This document shows, in pieces, positions 12,942-24,102 of a DNA stretch of 64,000 nucleotides. Numbering within the stretch: the first letter of the stretch is position 1; each line of letters opens with the position of its first letter. Under the pieces are notes generated by a model that searched no databases, was not told the origin of the DNA, and was given only the letters and a program-made list of their open reading frames with translations. A program made the translations under genes and the position numbers. This DNA is from Xiphydria camelus. Its lineage: Eukaryota > Arthropoda > Insecta > Hymenoptera > Xiphydriidae. The stretch covers positions 15,586,085-15,650,084 of the forward strand of contig OY783198.1 of assembly GCA_963678675.1 (NCBI GenBank). The letters run 5' to 3'.

Positions 12942-13149
12942 TTAGTACTCTTCATCAGAGGAAGAATAGTCAGTTGCGTAATCACTTGATTCGGCTGTAT
13001 CGTCACTACAGGTTTCCTGACTTAGTCCAACTTAATATTCGGACTGCTTCTGGTAGCAACGATTTTAATAGTTTGCAAGGTAATTTGCGCAAACTAGAAA
13101 TGTATGGGTCGGATGTTAACAGCAATCGTAAAAAATGTCTTCCATAGTT
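12942..13149 (-). pseudogene. possible transposase C-terminus with acidic tail
   Basis: Minus-strand reading gives LRKLPCKLLKSLLPEAVRIL and then a stop. After a shift of frame it reads a strongly acidic end, SSDYATDYSSSDEEY, with a stop at 12944-12942. I do not recognise the family. Similar acidic ends occur at 35355-35403 and 52822-52960 in unrelated elements. Confidence 0.35.
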
Positions 13150-13765
13150 TTTCGTCGAGAAGATTTTCAGTATACTTAAGATACGTAATAATAAGACTTA
13201 AAACAGTATATACACTTTCCACAGTGACCAAAGTGCTTATGGAGGACCCAAATCAAGCTGGATAAAAGGGGAAAGTTATACTTCTACCCTAAAAATATCT
13301 ACAAGCATTCAAACTTTGTCTCAATATTAGACGTTTTTATGAAGAAACTGCATATGGGCATTTTGGTACTCAATAACCGACTCCTGAAGCCACTAAATAG
13401 TGCTACTCATGTTGATTATAATGTACTGGACATATATCTGTTGAAAAAAATTTTCAATAGTGCCCAAAACAAACTTTCATTTTTCGAATTTTGGCCAAGA
13501 AAACCGGTCTTTGGCCCCACTGTACGTCGACTACGCGGGAAAACTAGTCGAAAGTATGCCCAGAAGGTGTGAGGCCATACTCGAAAATGATGACGATTAC
13601 ACTACTTACTAAATAATTGCGTCATGTAAAATGTTCTATACTTTCATGTAAAAAAAGTTATAATAAAATATCTTTAGTACTTTAAAAAAAATCTCGTACA
13701 CTTTCTTCTGACACAGACTGTACGAAAGTGCCGTGTTACACTTTTGAGAAGCATTTATAAATTGT

Positions 13766-14203
13766 GAAGGCACATTACAAAAATAGAGAAAATTTTCCAG
13801 TGACAATTCGCAGGTTGCGTAATCATTTTAGTGTGCATAATCGTCCTACGCGTCCCACTATTGAAAATTTGATAAAAAAATTTGAACGGACGTTTTCACT
13901 GAAAGACGAGACAAGTGCTAGGCATCATCGTCCTGGAAGATCTGCTGAGAATATAGCCGCCGTGAGTGCCAGTGTTGAAGAACATCCAAGCACCTCTATC
14001 CGGCATCGCGGTTCGGAATTAAACATCACCCGCAGCATCCTCCAAGGAGTCTTGACAAAGGATTTGCATCTTTATGCATACAAAATCCTGTAACATTAAT
14101 GAAATTCAGCCGGCTTTGCTCCAAAAGGTATTCATAAATTTCGTCAAACGAATACACACCTGTCAACGAAGCCGCGGTGGCCATTTGGGTGATATTTTAT
14201 TTC
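13766..14203 (+). pseudogene. mariner-like transposase: N-terminal HTH part plus C-terminal tail
   Basis: An open frame of about 109 codons resembles the paired helix-turn-helix region of mariner/Tc3-like transposases: TIRRLRNHFSVHNRP, then ENLIKKFERTFSLKDE, the GRSAEN linker, and ITRSILQGVLTKDLHLYAYKI. It then jumps to a short tail with RGGHLGDILFHV before a stop. The whole catalytic DDD/E region is missing, so this is an internal-deletion derivative. Its terminal repeats are intact enough that it could have been moved in trans. Confidence 0.8.
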
Positions 14204-14528
14204 ATGTTTAATGTCATTAATTACTCTTCAAAACGCAATACAAGTTTTTAAAAATTCATTTAAATACTGTTTTTTTTTAAATTTAAATTTCAAGTTCTTG
14301 TTGGGACACCCTTTATATGGTACTGTCCACCGTGGTTGGGACACCCCGTATGTACGAAAGGTGTAGTGCTTGGTAGTATATACTAGGAAATCTGACTTCA
14401 AAACTTTTACACGTATATTTTCATGCTTTAAAAAAATTCAGTGCTATATATTCTTTCAAGTTACATACCTAAGAGTAGTTTAGCATAAAAAAACCGAAAA
14501 GCTATCTCTTTTCAAAATCCCTTATTAC

Positions 14529-14786
14529 CCTTAAAGCATACTGGTGCAAATTGGCACCAAAGTCCGCGACCTGCCAACTTCACGTTCGGATTACGCTACG
14601 TACAGTGTCCAACTGAAGAAGAACCCCAAGCTATCTAACGGAGGGAACATATAACTTTTTTTTCGTTATTAAGAAAAAATTCATTACTATTAAGCCATTG
14701 AAAATCCCGGCTCAATCGGTTTCTCACCGGTACACAAACAAGTATAAATTGGGTGGTGTAAATTTGCACCAGGGGTACTTCAAGAG
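14529..14786. mobile_element. TTAA-type MITE
   Basis: CCTTAAAGCATACTGGTGC at the left mirrors GCACCAGGGGTACTTCAAG at the right. The flanks are TTAC (14525-14528) and TTAA (14787-14790), so one copy of the target has probably mutated. Confidence 0.6.
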
Positions 14787-14790
14787 TTAA

Positions 14791-15254
14791 ATTAAATCTA
14801 CAAAAAAGGTTTCATATTTTTCGATAAACCATACATTTATCGAATTGTATCAAGTTCGACAACGGATTTTAAAAAAATGGGAACTAACTTAGTAACTATC
14901 CCAGACAGCATAGAGATTTATAAAAGGGTTCTTTTAAAATTCTTGTATTTTAAAATGAGTTCTTTGACAAGCATGGAAAAAGTCGCGAGTGTATTATTAT
15001 TGCTTAATAAAGATAACTCAATTTTATGTTATCAAATCACATCCAGAATGAAGTTACGTTTATAAATCAAATGAAGTCCAAAGGTATTCACAAAATACTC
15101 GCAAAGCATTAAAAAAATTGTCTAAAACAATTCTTTTAACATCTGACAACAATGCATTAATCGAAATTAAAAAAGTCAGGTATAAAATTTTCCTGGAATC
15201 TGGTTTTGTTGCTATGAAAATATAGAGATTTCAAAAATATAGGCTGTGTTTCAC
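14791..15254. other. no gene seen
   Basis: AT-rich sequence with one open frame of about 62 codons (14877-15065) that has no recognisable feature. Confidence 0.5.
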
Positions 15255-16630
15255 TAGCGTAAAGTTAGCCCCACACTTTTTGAAATTTGAAAGATTTTTT
15301 ATTATTCCAAAAAGTTCCCATTTTGTACCGCAATATTCCAAACCAACAATTAGGTCAGAAAAGTTAAAAACGAAAATGGAAGCGAGCCCCGCCACTTTAC
15401 GGAAATCAAACATTTTTCATTGTTCCTGATTATTCTAGGTGTTCTAAAAAATATCCCAGACCGTCAAAGTCGTAAGTCCAGTCGTTCAGCCAGAAATCAA
15501 AAAAGAAAACATTTTACTAGCTCCCCTCTTTTCGAAAATTGAACTTTTCCTGGTCATTCTAGATGGTCCAAAAAATGTTTCAGAACGGGACAGTCGTAAG
15601 TCCAATGATTTGGCAGAAACTAGCGATCAAATTATCGTCACTATCAAAAGTAAACTACCCTTCCGGAAGGTGTTCTGGGTCTCTTATCGCTACCCAAGAT
15701 TGTCCTAACATAGATAATAATAGTTCTACATTCGGTGATAATCGGGTAAGCCGTTTGGAAATTATTCGTGAATTATTTCAAGAATTCCGAATTTACAAGA
15801 GTAAATTAACCTTCCGCAAAGTGTTCTGGGGCTCTTATCACTACTCAACATTGTTCTATCATAGATAATAATAGTTCTACAGTTTGACGACAACCGGATA
15901 AGCCGTCGGAAATTATTCGTGAATTATTTTTAAAATTCCACATTTACAAGAGTAAACTACATTTTCGGAAAGAGTTCAAGGGCTCTTATCGCTACTCAAC
16001 ATTATTCTAGAATAGATAACAATAGTTTACACTTTGGCGACAATCGGGTTAGCCGTTTGGAAATTATTCGTGAATTATTTGAAAATTCCAAATTTAAAAG
16101 AGTCAATTACCGTTCCGGAAGGTGTCCTGGGGCTACCCAAGATTATTTTAGCGATGTTGGGTAACGATAAGAGAACACCCCAGAAAACCTTCCGGAAGGG
16201 TAGTTTACACTTGATAGTGACGATAATTTTATCGCTATTTTCTGCCAAAGCATTGGACATACGACTGTCCCGTTCTGAAACATTTTTTCGACCACCTAGA
16301 ACAATCTGGAACAACCAGGTAAAATTCAATTTTCGAAAAGTGGGTGGCTGGTAAAATTTTTTCTATTTTGATTTCTGGCTAAACGACTGGACTTACGACT
16401 TTGACGGCCTGGAATATTTTTTAGAACACCTAGAACTATTAGCAACAATGAAGAAAAGTTCGATTTTCGAAAAGTGAGGGGCTAGCTTCCAATTTTGTTT
16501 TTATGACTTTCCTGACCTAATTGTTGACTTTTTCGAAGTGCTTTTTGGAACATTGCAGTACAAAATGGGAACAATCTGAAACAATCGAGAAACTTTTAAA
16601 TTTTAAAAAGTGGGGGGTTAACTTCACGTT
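15255..16630. mobile_element. foldback element with internal tandem repeats
   Basis: 15255-15710 is mirrored at 16140-16630, with ends GTAAAGTTAGCCCCAC / GGGGGGTTAACTTCAC. The centre (15712-16140) is a direct repeat of about 150 bp, nearly three copies, marked by GTTCTACA and GGAAATTATTCGTGAATTA. Open frames here are mirror artefacts and there is no transposase. Confidence 0.75.
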
Positions 16631-16827
16631 GTAGCTGGTCCGTGTTCCATGGGGCATAAGAGAAGTGTTAACAAGGAAGAGCCTCGTATTAACTAAATCT
16701 GCATTCCCCCACCCGTATCCGCCGATTTAGTTAAACCTACTACATTTTTCTCTCAGTGTAGTGATCTCAAAAATACAGGTCACACTCTGCGGTGTATAAG
16801 AGAGGTGTCAACGAGGAAGAGCCTCAA

Positions 16828-18318
16828 TGGGACATAATTTCTGAAGTGTACCACCGTCGAAAATGAAAGTTGTCCGATCGGGCTAAAAATTGACTCAATT
16901 GTAGTCCTATTAGATAGTATTCCTCACACCAAAAATTAATTCATTTTGATAATTATTTATCAAAGTGGAGGGGGTACAATGTTTGGGTTATTTAAGCAAA
17001 GTCTTACTTTTAAACATCTGTAACTTTTTTCTTATTGCCTTAAACAAAATTTCACTAGAAATGTTTTTCATAGATTTTTCCACAAACTTTCTGGTGGCCT
17101 TAACAATTTTTTAAAAAATTAAAAATTTGACCCTAATTTTTTAAAATCAAAAATAAATTTGATTTTCTTTAATTTGGACAATTTTCTTATTTTTTAAAAT
17201 AATTTTAAAAGAAAGCTGAGATTTTTTCCTATAAGACCTCCAAGTTTCAGAGAGTGGCAAATTAATTCTTCTCTGAGTAATAGAACGATACGTAAAGCTG
17301 GTGGGAGATGTAACGCGCGCGTATTCGTAGATCTCTGCAAATGAAGTGGTGGGAGGTCGAGCTGAACGCAATTCCGTAGCCGCGTGCTATCCTGTACTAT
17401 AACTGCTACATCGAAGGGACTGGTGAGTAAATTGGCGGGATATTTGAAAATATCGTGACTTTGGTCATTCTTATCTGAAAAAAGTACTTTTTTTACGATG
17501 TCCTCTAAAAATATGAATAAAATTTGGAAGGATAGATGTAAGATATATATATTGAACACCTTCATCAGTTTTTTTAGAAGGTCATCAGCCTTTTGAAAAG
17601 GATTAATACATCTATCCTTCCAAATTTTATTCATATTTTTAGAGGGCATCGTAAAAAAAGTACTTTTTTCAGATAAGAATGACCAAATTCACGATATTTT
17701 CAAATATCCCGCCAATTTACTTACCGGTCCCTTCGATGTAGCAGTTGTAGCACAGGATAGCACGCGGCTACGGAATTGCATTCAGCTCGACCTCCCACCA
17801 CTTCATTTGCAGAGATCTACGAATACGCGCGCGTTACATCTCCCACCAGCTTTACGTATCGTTCTATTACTCAGAGAAGAATTAATTTGCCACTCTGAAA
17901 CTTGCAGGTCTTATAGGAAAAAATCTCAGCTTTCTTCTAAAATTATTTTAAAAAATAAGAAAATTGTCCAAATTAAAGAAAATCAAATTTATTTTTGATT
18001 TTCAAAAATTAGGGTCAAATTTTTTAATTTTTTAAAAAATTGTTATGGCCACCAGAAAGTTTGTGGAAAAATCTATGAAAAACATTTCTAGTGAAATTTT
18101 GTTTAAGGCAATAGGAAAAAAGTTACAGATGTTTAAATGTAAGGCTTTGCTTAAATAACCCAAAAATTGTACCCCCTCCACTTTGATAAATAATTATCAA
18201 AATGAATTAATTTTTGGTGTGAGGAGTACTATCTAATAGGACTACAATTGGGCCAATTTTTAGCCCGATCGGACAACTTTCATTTTCGAGGGTGGTACAC
18301 TTCAGAAATTATGCCCCA
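16828..18318. mobile_element. 1.5 kb near-perfect palindromic element
   Basis: Arms of about 730 bp meet near 17580, with ends TGGGACATAATTTCTGAAG / CTTCAGAAATTATGCCCCA. A 150-codon minus-strand frame across the centre is a mirror effect of the palindrome. Short direct repeats AGGAAGAGCCTC precede the left end at 16675 and 16818. Confidence 0.8.
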
Positions 18319-18818
18319 TATGTGGCGTTCTCTAGACGACCTATAGGAGTGGAATAGTTCTCCAGGCAATCGTTTGGTATTTATAAGTACTGTTTCTCGT
18401 ATGCCTGCTATCTGAAATCAATCAGGCTGCAACAGAAGAAGACTTTTGAGAAAGGCTGTGAGCTCTTTTTGAACTATTATTTATTAACAAAAAAAAACGA
18501 ACTCTTTTGAAGCATCCGTAAGAAGTCTAAAAATATTCTTATATTATAATCCTTCTGCATTATAAAATACAATTCTCTTTCAATTCTTTATGAATAAAAA
18601 TAATGGTTCCTTAAGAAATCCACAAATTGAATTGTTTTTCAACTCTTTCTGATTACTCATGTTATTTGGACATCACTTAAACTTATGGCTGCTATTGTAA
18701 GTATAGTAGATTTTTATGATTTTATTTTCATTTGATTGGGAAAATAGTCTGTCTAATTGCAAGTTTTGAAATTCGTAGATCGAATCATCGAAAAGAATCA
18801 TCGTCTGTGAGAGTATAC

Positions 18819-19150
18819 CTATGCGTTAGTTCCACTCCCTTTGGGAGACCAGTAGTTCCGCTCGAATACGGGAGTATGACTGTGTTTTCGAAATCGCTTC
18901 CAGCCTTTTCGTTTCTCCACAACTCGTCGATGCCGTCCGAGATCAGGTCGTCAAATTTAATAGTATTCGATGGTACGGGACCGCTACCGTCGTTAATTAT
19001 TGCAGGCGGCAATCTTATTTTCGAATTGTTCCGAATGCTGGCCGTGACGTCGGGATACTTCGCAGGTATCGTAAAGATAGCCGAGGCGTCCGAGTCTTTC
19101 AACTGTCTTTCTATTTCATAGGGAGTGTACGCTGGGTTGACTAATGTTAC
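18819..19150 (-). CDS. acyl-CoA synthetase / luciferase-like adenylate enzyme, internal exon
   Basis: Internal coding exon, 332 nt, read from 19150 down to 18819. The acceptor is gtctttttag just before GTAACATTAGTC, and the donor is CATAG|gtatac. The first residues VTLVNPAYTPYEIERQL match the family block after the substrate-entry region. PYSSGTTGLPKGVELTHR near the end is the conserved AMP-binding P-loop motif of the ANL superfamily (4-coumarate:CoA ligase, firefly luciferase, acyl-CoA synthetases). These enzymes adenylate a carboxylic acid with ATP and pass it to CoA; insect members are often peroxisomal. The exon begins in phase 0 and follows exactly on the exon at 57364-57540. There is no frameshift or stop, so the gene looks intact here. 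The substrate cannot be inferred. Downstream exons were not found. Confidence 0.93.
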
Positions 19151-19166
19151 CTAAAAAGACAGTCGA

Positions 19167-19426
19167 ATTGAGGGGGTCAGAAGCCAAGGGGTCCAAGTAG
19201 AAATACAAGTTTTCCGAGATGCTCCACATTAAAGTATTCTTGTTCTTTAAAAATACCTGCAATTCCTTTGCCTCAAGTGTATAAGTGAATTATTCATACA
19301 CCTTATATATATACACTTGAGGCAAAGGAATTACAGGTATTTTTAAAGAACAAGAATACTTTAATATGGAGCGTCTTGAAAAACTTGTATTTCTACTTGG
19401 ACCCCTTGGCTTCTGACCCCCTCAAT
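19167..19426. mobile_element. MITE 15 bp upstream of the host exon's acceptor
   Basis: Inverted ends ATTGAGGGGGTCAGAAGCC / GGCTTCTGACCCCCTCAAT with arms of about 125 bp; only about 25 bp at the centre are unpaired. It lies in the intron just upstream (minus strand) of the splice acceptor at 19151-19152, so the polypyrimidine tract is kept but any branch point further out is MITE sequence. Confidence 0.85.
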
Positions 19427-20564
19427 TATATTCTTTCACTCTCCCTTCTAACAGACACGCAGCTTTACCACTTTAATGAGAAGCTAACGTAATCTAGAAT
19501 ATACATATATTTATGAGTGTTTGTGTTAAGAATGAAGAACCCGTTCTACGCTATTTACATAAGAATTGTAATAACGATGAAAAATGCAAACGAAAACGAC
19601 AGCTTGGTGACGAAACTACGGATTAAAAGAGGAGCAAAAGGACGATCGATAAAGTCATTCCGCATTTCCTTTCTAACATATCATAGCAGTGTCTGCTTTA
19701 TAAACGCAACTCTCTAGTAGTTTAATGGACCAGTATTGGAACTGCAGAGCTATAGGGGAACACGAGGCATAGCGGGTACCCAGGGCATAAAGAGAGGGCA
19801 TCCCGTTTTCTTTCCCTCTCACGTGTCACAGGCCACGTGTGATGATTCCTGCCTCAACTGACAGCACAGACGAATACGAGACATAGATTTCCATTATTTG
19901 AAATGTTACCTTATTGAAAATACCGCAGAATACTGATTTTGTACGTTGTTGTTGTTAGTCTGACGTAGTTTTAGTATTAGATTTATGATTTACATGCTCA
20001 AGTATAACTAATTTAATCATTCGCGCGTAACACAGATAAGATATTATTACGTTTACACAATTTCATACTTTAATCAAAGGCAACTGTATTTGTACAATCA
20101 GTTTTTACTTCATTTAAGGATCCTTTTCTGATCAGTGAAGCTGCCATGTTTTACATACACTCTCACATGCAGAGTCTATGTGGATAATGAACATCAGGTG
20201 GTGTTAGTGAGAATTTAGATCTCTTCTTATTTCCAAATAAAAATGATTTCACTGATGAACTATAGGTAGTGCTTCCGGTAAAAGAGCCCATCAAATTGTT
20301 ACACGTGGTTTTCCTTTTTCATGGCAACTATTGTAGTCCAATAATTAATGATTTGTCCATTCCAGGGAGTGTCATGGACTTCTCTTGAAGTTATGTTTTT
20401 ATTGAAGGAATATTTATTAATGAACTAAGACCACGTGTAACAATTTGAAGGTCTTCTTTATCGGAAAAACCATGTTTTATTAGCGAAACATTCTATATCT
20501 GGAATTGAGAAGGAATCTAAAATCTTGGAAAAAACATGATGGCTTCCCTAGATAATCCAACTAA

Positions 20565-21249
20565 CAAGGGGACCCCGGCAGGTGTCAAATCGATTTTAGC
20601 TTGAGAATTTTTTTGGTGAAAGTATATCGAAAATTATCAGACACGTGTTTCGACTTTTTCTCTAGTTGGCCTTTATTTCGAAGAAAAAAATGTTTGAAAA
20701 TCGCATCGCGCGCGCATTCCAAGTGTCTCCGGGATCGGCGTACATCATAGCAGCAGTGTGCTATTAAAATGCCATATAGCATTAAAACCCGTTACGGTTC
20801 GTCGCGAAACGTCATTGAAGGCAAATCGGTCCGATCGTGGGAAAGACCCGGTTCACTTCAATGAGGGAGAAAATAACGTAAAACTATGAAAAAAATGGAA
20901 ACTCTTGTATTATTCGATACTGTAAACCACTTTCTATAACAAGGAGGAGTTGTAATCAAATGGAAAAAGAGAGTTGATAAATAAAACCCCAGCAAGAATT
21001 GAATCCACGATACTGAGACTCCCAGCCCGGCAACTTCACCGTTGCGCTACCGAAGCATTGGTGACATGACGTACGCCGATCCCGGAGACACTTGGAACGC
21101 GCGCGCGACGTGATTTTCAAAAATTTTTTTCTTCGAAACAAAGGCTCACTAGAGAAAAAGCCGAAACACGTGTCTAATATTTTTCGATATACTTTCACCA
21201 AAAAAATTCTCAAGCCAAAATCGATTTGACACCTGCCGGGGTCCCCTTG
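20565..21249. mobile_element. second CAAGGGGACC MITE, TAA target site
   Basis: Arms of about 210 bp with ends CAAGGGGACCCCGGCAGG / CCTGCCGGGGTCCCCTTG and TAA at 20562-20564 and 21250-21252. It shares the outer ends and the target type with 6321-7325 but has different arm interiors. A tRNA-like sequence lies in the unpaired centre. Confidence 0.85.
20987..21058 (-). other. tRNA-like sequence inside the MITE
   Basis: On the minus strand, CGGTAGCGCAACGGTGA resembles an A box and GGATTCAATTC resembles a B box. It ends in TTGCTGGGG. It is too diverged to be a working tRNA, and the likeness is weaker than for 6509-6578. Confidence 0.5.
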
Positions 21250-21265
21250 TAAGATGGAATTCTTA

Positions 21266-22502
21266 AGGTGCTTCTGTACCTATTGTTATAAATCCGGATT
21301 CTCTCTCTTATTTCTGAAATACCTACATTACTACGTATTTTCTTGCAAGTATAATAAGTATATCAAAGCTGACTGTCCGTATAAGTTACTACGCTATATG
21401 AAAAAATATTGAAGGAAATCGTCTAAAAACGAATAAATCGTTTATGAAATATGGACAGATAGCTTTGACAGTTTGACTGCTACAGAAATATACAGTTTTG
21501 GAGTTTTGAGGTACTTATGGCGAATTCGGGCTTCTTTTCGCCCGGGAGGATGCTCTCTACTGTTGATTCCTAATTATTTCCTATGGCTGCCTGTACTCTG
21601 CTAGGAAAAACGGTAGAACTTGCTATTTAATTTGTAAATTCCTTTATCGACGCAAATGTGGGGAGTATCGAATTCAATGGTTTTCCACAGAAGCTATGCC
21701 CAAAGACATAGCTTCTGTACGAAACAATTAAGTTCGATATTCCCACATTTGCGTTGATAAGCGCATTCACGAACTAGAGGCAGGTTTCGCGATATTTCCT
21801 AGGAGGGAACAGGTAGTTACAGGAAATAATTAAGAATCGACGGCACGGAGTATCCTCCCGGGCGAAAAGAAACCAGAATTCGCCGTAAGTACCTCAGAAC
21901 TCTAAAAACTGTGTACATTTCTGCAGCTGTCAAACCGTCAAAATTGTCTGTTCATATTTCATAAACAACTTATTCGTTTTTGGACGATTTCGTTCAACAT
22001 TTTTTCATATAGCCTAGTAAATTATATAGACAGTCGACTTAGATTCACTTACTTGCAAGAAAATACGCAGAAATGTAGGTATTTAAAAAATACGAGGGCA
22101 GAGTGAAAAGTCCGATACTTTTCTAGTAGATGATGGTGCGATCACGAAGATCAGTATACGCCCCCATTTGGCGAAAAAAAAAGTTCTGTTCTACCACGAC
22201 AATGCACCTGCCCATTCGTCTGCCGTTGCAACAGCGAAATTGGTCGATTTGAAATTCAGAATGCTGCCGCATACACCTTATTCACCGGATTTGGCTTTCT
22301 GTGACTTCTTGCTCTTCCCTGACTTCCCAGACGAAAAAATGGCTGGCTGGAAAGAAATTCTCATCAAACGAAGATGTCATCACTGTAGCAGCGGACTACT
22401 TTACAGACTTTGGGGCGCACCACCATCTACTAGAAAAGTATCGGACTTTTCACTCTGCCCTCGTAAGAATCCGCGTTTACAACAATAGGTACAGAAGCAC
22501 CT
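21266..22502. mobile_element. TA-flanked palindromic element split by a mariner MITE
   Basis: Ends AGGTGCTTCTGTACCTATTG / CAATAGGTACAGAAGCACCT with TA at 21264-21265 and 22503-22504. The long arms meet near 21690. The right arm is interrupted at 22091 by a deleted mariner, and the left arm (around 21325) shows the uninterrupted order. Confidence 0.8.
22093..22463 (+). mobile_element. 371 bp internally deleted mariner
   Basis: About 40 bp inverted ends, CGAGGGCAGAGTGAAAAGTC / GACTTTTCACTCTGCCCTCG, with TA on both sides. Inside, 22160-22380 codes VLFYHDNAPAHSSAV and PHTPYSPDLAFCDFLLF, the second and third catalytic blocks of a mariner transposase. The N-terminal two-thirds and the first Asp block are gone. 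Confidence 0.92.
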
Positions 22503-23804
22503 TAACAAAAGTAGTTCCAAGACATAATGGGCGGGGTATAATGGACAGTCAATCCAGGTTGAAATTCCCTATAAAGCCGCAATATTTATTCTTAAATTTT
22601 ACGCCGGCTCTTATTTCTATATAAAGAACATTTTACTAATTAACTATAGTTTTTCCGTTAAAGAAGACCTTCAAATTGTTACACAGGGTCTGTTTTCTTA
22701 AAAAATGTTTATTTAATAAAAACCTGCTGCCATGAAAATCCCTAGGAGGGGATCCCCACCCCTTAATATGGAAGGAACGTTGATTACCGGACTATATGGT
22801 ATTATATTTTAACATACAAAACGAAGACCACGTGTAACAATTTGAAGGTTTCTTTTGTCGGAAAAACCATAGTTCATGAGTGAAAAATTCTTTCTCTGCA
22901 AATGAGAGCCGGTGTAAATTCACTACTGACAACAGCTGTTGCTGGCTATAGCTAAGCAGTTTCCAGTTTTATCGCTAGACGCCAGATACGTCATTAACAG
23001 TAGAGTAGAAAAGGATGCTTCGAATTTAATTATCGAAAAATGAATCAATCTGTACTGGTGTGATGATGTTTTTTCTTCAGGCCTTTGCGCACCAATTTAA
23101 AAGTTCGCATTTCAGTTGCGAGATGCTTGACGATCAGACTCGATTCTAAATCAACCTGAATGAACCCCTTAACAAAAGTAGTTCCGAGACATAATGAGCG
23201 AGATATAATGGACAGCCCTGTAAGGCTGGATTCTATGAAGATCTTGTGGCAAGTGGGCACATTATTCGCGTATGCTGGCGAAAATGACGATATCAATGAG
23301 GAGTCTACATATTTGTTCCTACCGCACAGCGTTATAAATCGTTCGTTAATCATTAATCATTACGTTTTTATATGATTTATTATTTCATTTCCATATTTAA
23401 TTTCATTATTATTGCAACTTTTAATGTACTCTATTTCAACTATATAACATAATTTTCTTCTCTTACCTTACTATTTTACTTTCATTGTTACATCCTTTAC
23501 TATTATAAATTTGTATACTTTCTAACAAGCTGAATGGTTCATGGTGCCCACCATGCCCCGGATCCAGGGCATAATTAGCAAAGAGCACCTTATATAAATT
23601 TCAATTGTTATATCAAATATGGCCATTTATATCATTAGATTATTACTGCTATTGATAAATTAATAATGATAGATTGTTTTAGATATAAAGTTATTAATTA
23701 ATCAAATTTATATTACTCTTTTTTTTAATCTTTCCCACGGGGCCCATTATGCCCCTAGTTCCCCTACTACGAGACCACGGTTTTGACCCATCGAAAAGTC
23801 AGAC

Positions 23805-23805
<1 letters not shown>

Positions 23806-23836
<31 letters not shown>
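23806..23836 (+). repeat. (GT)n microsatellite
   Basis: An almost pure GT run of about 15 units just outside the right end of the 4 kb element. Confidence 0.9.
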
Positions 23837-23839
<3 letters not shown>

Positions 23840-24102
23840 AGGTACGTATACTGTTAAAAGTTTCCTTAACTTTTAGACACGATAATATACGAATGTACTT
23901 GAAATTTACAAAATTATACGAATTTAAGGGAAGTTTTATGATATTCAAGCTACATTAATGTGTAATAAAAACTTTAGTGCTTTCCTAAAGTTTAAAATAA
24001 ATATTTTTAACAGTATCCTATGTGTGCAACTTTAAGCGAATTGATGCGAGGCTTCCTTCCTTTTGCCCTCGGACATCAAGTAGTCAAGAAGAAGAACCGA
24101 CC

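Larger units (their letters stand above)
12434..13522. mobile_element. hAT-like non-autonomous element inside the Tc1 gene
   Basis: Inverted ends CAGTGGGGCCAAAGACCGG / CCGGTCTTTGGCCCCACTG extend over about 40 bp. CAG-type ends suggest hAT, but no clean 8 bp duplication is visible, so the superfamily is uncertain. It carries a tandem repeat at its left and a possible transposase tail on the minus strand. Confidence 0.65.
11524..13612 (+). pseudogene. Tc1-family transposase, broken by two stops and an insertion
   Basis: Starts at the ATG at 11524 (MSAKYAKCFEAV). A stop follows LAKR at about 11796, then KVVFSDEATFWTW gives the first catalytic Asp. The second block reads LQEANDPKH: the family has an Asp at the Ala position, so a catalytic residue is lost. 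A second stop falls after LCKAW. WPSQSQDANPIENVW supplies the third catalytic Glu. The frame is interrupted at 12434 by a 1.09 kb element and resumes at 13523 with KLVESMPRRCEAILE, ending at a TAA at 13610-13612. Tc1 transposases cut and paste between TA sites in the nucleus. This copy cannot work. Confidence 0.9.
11366..13720 (+). mobile_element. Tc1-like transposon inserted in the mariner
   Basis: Ends CAGTCTGTGTCAGAAGAAAG / CTTTCTTCTGACACAGACTG are perfect inverted repeats with TA on both sides (11364-11365, 13721-13722). Without the hAT-like insertion the element is about 1.27 kb, a normal length for an element that codes a Tc1 transposase. Confidence 0.9.
11259..14313 (+). mobile_element. 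internally deleted mariner-like element, split by a Tc1
   Basis: Ends AAGGGTGTCCCA / TGGGACACCCTT with TA duplications (11257-11258, 14314-14315). The leader (11259-11365) is separated from its coding part (13723 onward) by a Tc1 insertion at a TA. This gives the order of events: mariner first, Tc1 second, hAT-like third. Confidence 0.75.
10361..14348. mobile_element. outer nested element with GGGTGTCCC ends
   Basis: TGAGGGGTGTCCC at the left and GGGACACCCCG at the right form short inverted ends next to TA (10359-10360 and 14349-14350). The interior holds a MITE (10798-11170) and a mariner (11259-14313). No coding region of its own is recognised in 10390-10790. The border call rests on short ends only. 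Confidence 0.45.
19753..23766. mobile_element. 4 kb element with TAGGGGAAC ends, host to nested MITEs
   Basis: TAGGGGAAC and GGCATA blocks at 19753-19780 are mirrored at 23740-23766. The flanks fit CTA on both sides, or TA if the ends are read two bases shorter. A second internal repeat, CACGTGTAACAATTTGAAGG, occurs near 20430 and 22830. Another pair, CTTAACAAAAGTAGTTCC, occurs at 22501 and 23166. No transposase of its own is recognised. Confidence 0.55.

Noticed and set aside
12434..13522. 8 bp hAT target duplication around the CAGTGGGG element
   Set aside because: The 8 bp on each side do not match in register (CCGTCGCA versus TACGTCGA), so no duplication is claimed.
17194..17649. 151-codon minus-strand open frame
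   Set aside because: It runs straight through the centre of the 1.5 kb palindrome and its parts are mirror images; there is no recognisable domain.
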